From assembly GCA_013399695.1 (NCBI GenBank), contig VXAU01006136.1:282579-346578 (forward strand): 64,000 nucleotides of DNA, written 5' to 3'. The DNA comes from Formicarius rufipectus. Its lineage: Eukaryota > Chordata > Aves > Passeriformes > Formicariidae. Positions 62,040 through 64,000 of the stretch are shown one piece after another (position 1 is the first letter of the stretch; every line of letters starts with the position of its first letter). The position numbers and the translations under genes are program-made. The notes under the pieces are model-generated. The model was not told the DNA's origin and did not search any database. It was given only the letters and a program-made list of their open reading frames with translations.

Positions 62040-62392
62040 AAGAAATGCTGAGAGAGCCAGGCATGTTCAGTCTAGAGGAAAGGTAACTGTGGGCAGAAAC
62101 CAAACTGCAGATCTATGGAGGACTGTTTCAAAGACAGAACAGGGGTCAATTATTCCCTTTAGTCATTAAGGGCAGATCTGGAAGAAAGTGGACCCTTAGC
62201 TGAAGCTGAGAAAAGCAGGATCCATATGAAGAAGCCTAGATGTTGGATGACAAGGCAGCCAGGACGGGATAGGGGAATTGTCATGAGTGTAGATACCCAG
62301 GGATGGCATTAGACACTTGCTTATCAAGGGGTGACAGAGGCATCAGTAAACTGATCTTGTTTCAGTAAGTTTTCCTATGATTTCATAGTCTT
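62040..62392 (+). mobile_element. Old CR1 LINE 3' fragment with terminal repeat, plus orientation
   Basis: Contains GAGAGAGCCAGGCATGTTCA, GTCTAGAGGAAAGG, a block around GACAGAACAGGGGTCAATTA (62134-62153), TTCCCTTTAGTCATTAAGGG, then AGACACTTGCTTATCAAGGG, and ends with a TCCTATGATTTCATAGTC-type terminal sequence near 62376-62392, the CR1 3' hallmark. It may be the continuation of, or a second copy beside, the piece at 61.4 kb. Confidence 0.85.
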
Positions 62393-64000
62393 TAAAAGTT
62401 TCTTGAGCACCTAACCGAGACAGAGCTGTGGTTCTTTTTCTTGCAGGCTTTTAATTCATATTATGTGTATTAGCATGTTTGTTCATATTTCTGTTTAATT
62501 GTATTTTCTTTGATTATGAACCTGTTTTGAATGCTGTGTTTTGCAATGAAGGGACTATAGATGACATACACACTTTTTGAAAAAAAGTGCAATGAAGAGC
62601 TAGTTCCAGCAAAGTGTGGATTAGCTGAAGTTTTTTGCCCCTATGGTGTGAATAATTTTTGAGGAATAAAAGAGCTTAATTAGTTAAGAGTTTATGTACA
62701 GTACTATATCTCCTCATTTTGACATGCATGGGAAAAAATAATGAAGGAAGAGCTCTTACCACAGAATTTCTCACCAAGTTGTACTTAAAACATTCTGCAC
62801 ATTTTTCATATAAATTCCATTTTCAGATTCTAGGAGGATATTTCATACCTGAAAGTGTTAACTTCTTGATTCACTTTTAAGACTGAGTGAATTTCCAAGG
62901 GAAAGGAAGAGGTGAGGATAGGAAATGGAGCCATTAGCTGCTTCAGTATCTCAGCTGGTGGCTCCGGTCTCTCTGGGTGAACGCCTCTGTCGACTGATGT
63001 GAAGAGCATCCTAAGTGTATTCTTTTGTGATACCTGTTTGGAGGGCTGTTTATGAAATAATTGTTTTAATGTAGTTCCCTGTAGAACAGTGACTGTGTCC
63101 CAGTGTCACAGCTAGTTCTGGGGCAATTTTAAGAGGAATTTCAAAGACTCTAAGGAGTACAGCATGGGAGAAATGGGTCCTTGCAGCAGATTTGTAAGTT
63201 TTTGCTTTTTAAGGCAAAGGCTGAAGCACTGCATGCAAGTAATTCTGCACTGTCCTGGGCTACAAGGGAAGACTCAACCTCTGGTAGAGATAGGAAGCAG
63301 GTCATCAGGGTCCCCATCTGACTTTTCCATGAATTGGCTTTTATTCAGTTAATCAAGAGCTATGGTCAGTAAAGTTGTTTCCCTTCCCTGCCCCAGCAGT
63401 TTGTTTCCACAGCAGTTCAGTGGTCTTGGAAGCCCACCTTCTTTGCTGGTTGAGGATAGCATGTCAGACTGTTGGCTGGAGTAGCTGAGATGCAGGCACA
63501 GGTCTTTCTGCCTTGCCAGCTGCCCCCAGTACCTTCTCATGAGCATGGCAAACTAAGGTTGGACAAAGCTTAAACAGCAGCAGAATTTGTCAGAGTCCAT
63601 GAGCAAGTCACTCAGCGTACTTGTGCTTCTGCAAGCTGGGATGATGGACATGCACACAGCATACAACTTTATTCAAAAATCATGCTTTTGTCCTTATGAG
63701 GTGTCCTGAGACTTTTTAGCTGTTGATGCCATACTTACTCTTTACTTGGTCTTGACTTTCAGAGCTCTACCCTTGGCATTCTTCAGTGGTTTGGCACTTA
63801 CTGAAAGAAATAAAGCAAAAGCACCATACAGAGCAGAAAAGCACTTTACAAAGCACATTCTGATGAAGTCAGCTTCTTGAACAGCTGCAACAGGGACAGT
63901 GAAGCAGCCAGAAATACAGAAAGGGGAATATGATGAGAGATTTGTGCTGGTGAATCTGTCATGAAATTTGCAAGATCTGTGCCTAGAGAAGATCTCAATG
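62393..64000. other. Non-genic sequence to window end
   Basis: Unique AT-leaning sequence without recognised genes or repeats. Confidence 0.5.

Noticed and set aside
1..64000. Search for a previously undescribed system, CRISPR arrays, tRNAs or bacterial-type operons
   Set aside because: The window is vertebrate nuclear DNA; no direct-repeat arrays, cloverleaf sequences or clustered genes were seen.

Overview
The window reads as nuclear DNA of a bird. It has no closely packed reading frames. Its recognisable dispersed repeats are mostly CR1 LINEs (at least seven fragments), lying in long unique stretches, and one strong CpG island spans about 44.4-48.7 kb. CR1 dominance with sparse repeats fits an avian genome best. 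The CR1 at 36.2 kb has the 3' end typical of younger neoavian copies, while those at 19.8, 52.5, 61.4 and 62.0 kb look like old copies of the kind shared with crocodilians and turtles. The species cannot be fixed from the sequence.

Layout. 1-44.4 kb is intergenic or intronic sequence. It holds CR1 fragments at 6.9-7.5 (minus), 19.8-20.2 (plus), 33.9-34.0 (plus) and 36.2-36.5 kb (minus), an inverted-repeat element at 17.45-18.55 kb, a probable ancient MITE at 31.39-31.72 kb, a (TCA)19 microsatellite at 15.25 kb, and a few isolated exon-like segments with good splice signals that I cannot assign. 44.4-48.7 kb is the promoter region: CpG-dense blocks, G-quadruplex and Z-DNA-prone tracts, and a well-formed exon (46162-46594) bounded by consensus splice sites. 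That exon contains several short upstream reading frames and an ATG whose frame runs into the splice donor. 48.7-64 kb is again gene-poor, with more old CR1 pieces and one possible minus-strand terminal exon near 59 kb.

Interpretation. The best-supported gene is a plus-strand transcription unit starting in the CpG island, with a long uORF-rich 5' leader and a long first or second intron covering the rest of the window, as is common for developmental or neural regulators. I do not recognise which gene it is. None of the long open frames matches a protein I know, and most are chance frames. I saw no convincing tRNA, rRNA, CRISPR array, intact viral gene or complete transposon, and no clear sign of a new biological system. 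The most interesting leads are the CpG-island exons, the inverted-repeat element and the unassigned exon-like segments.
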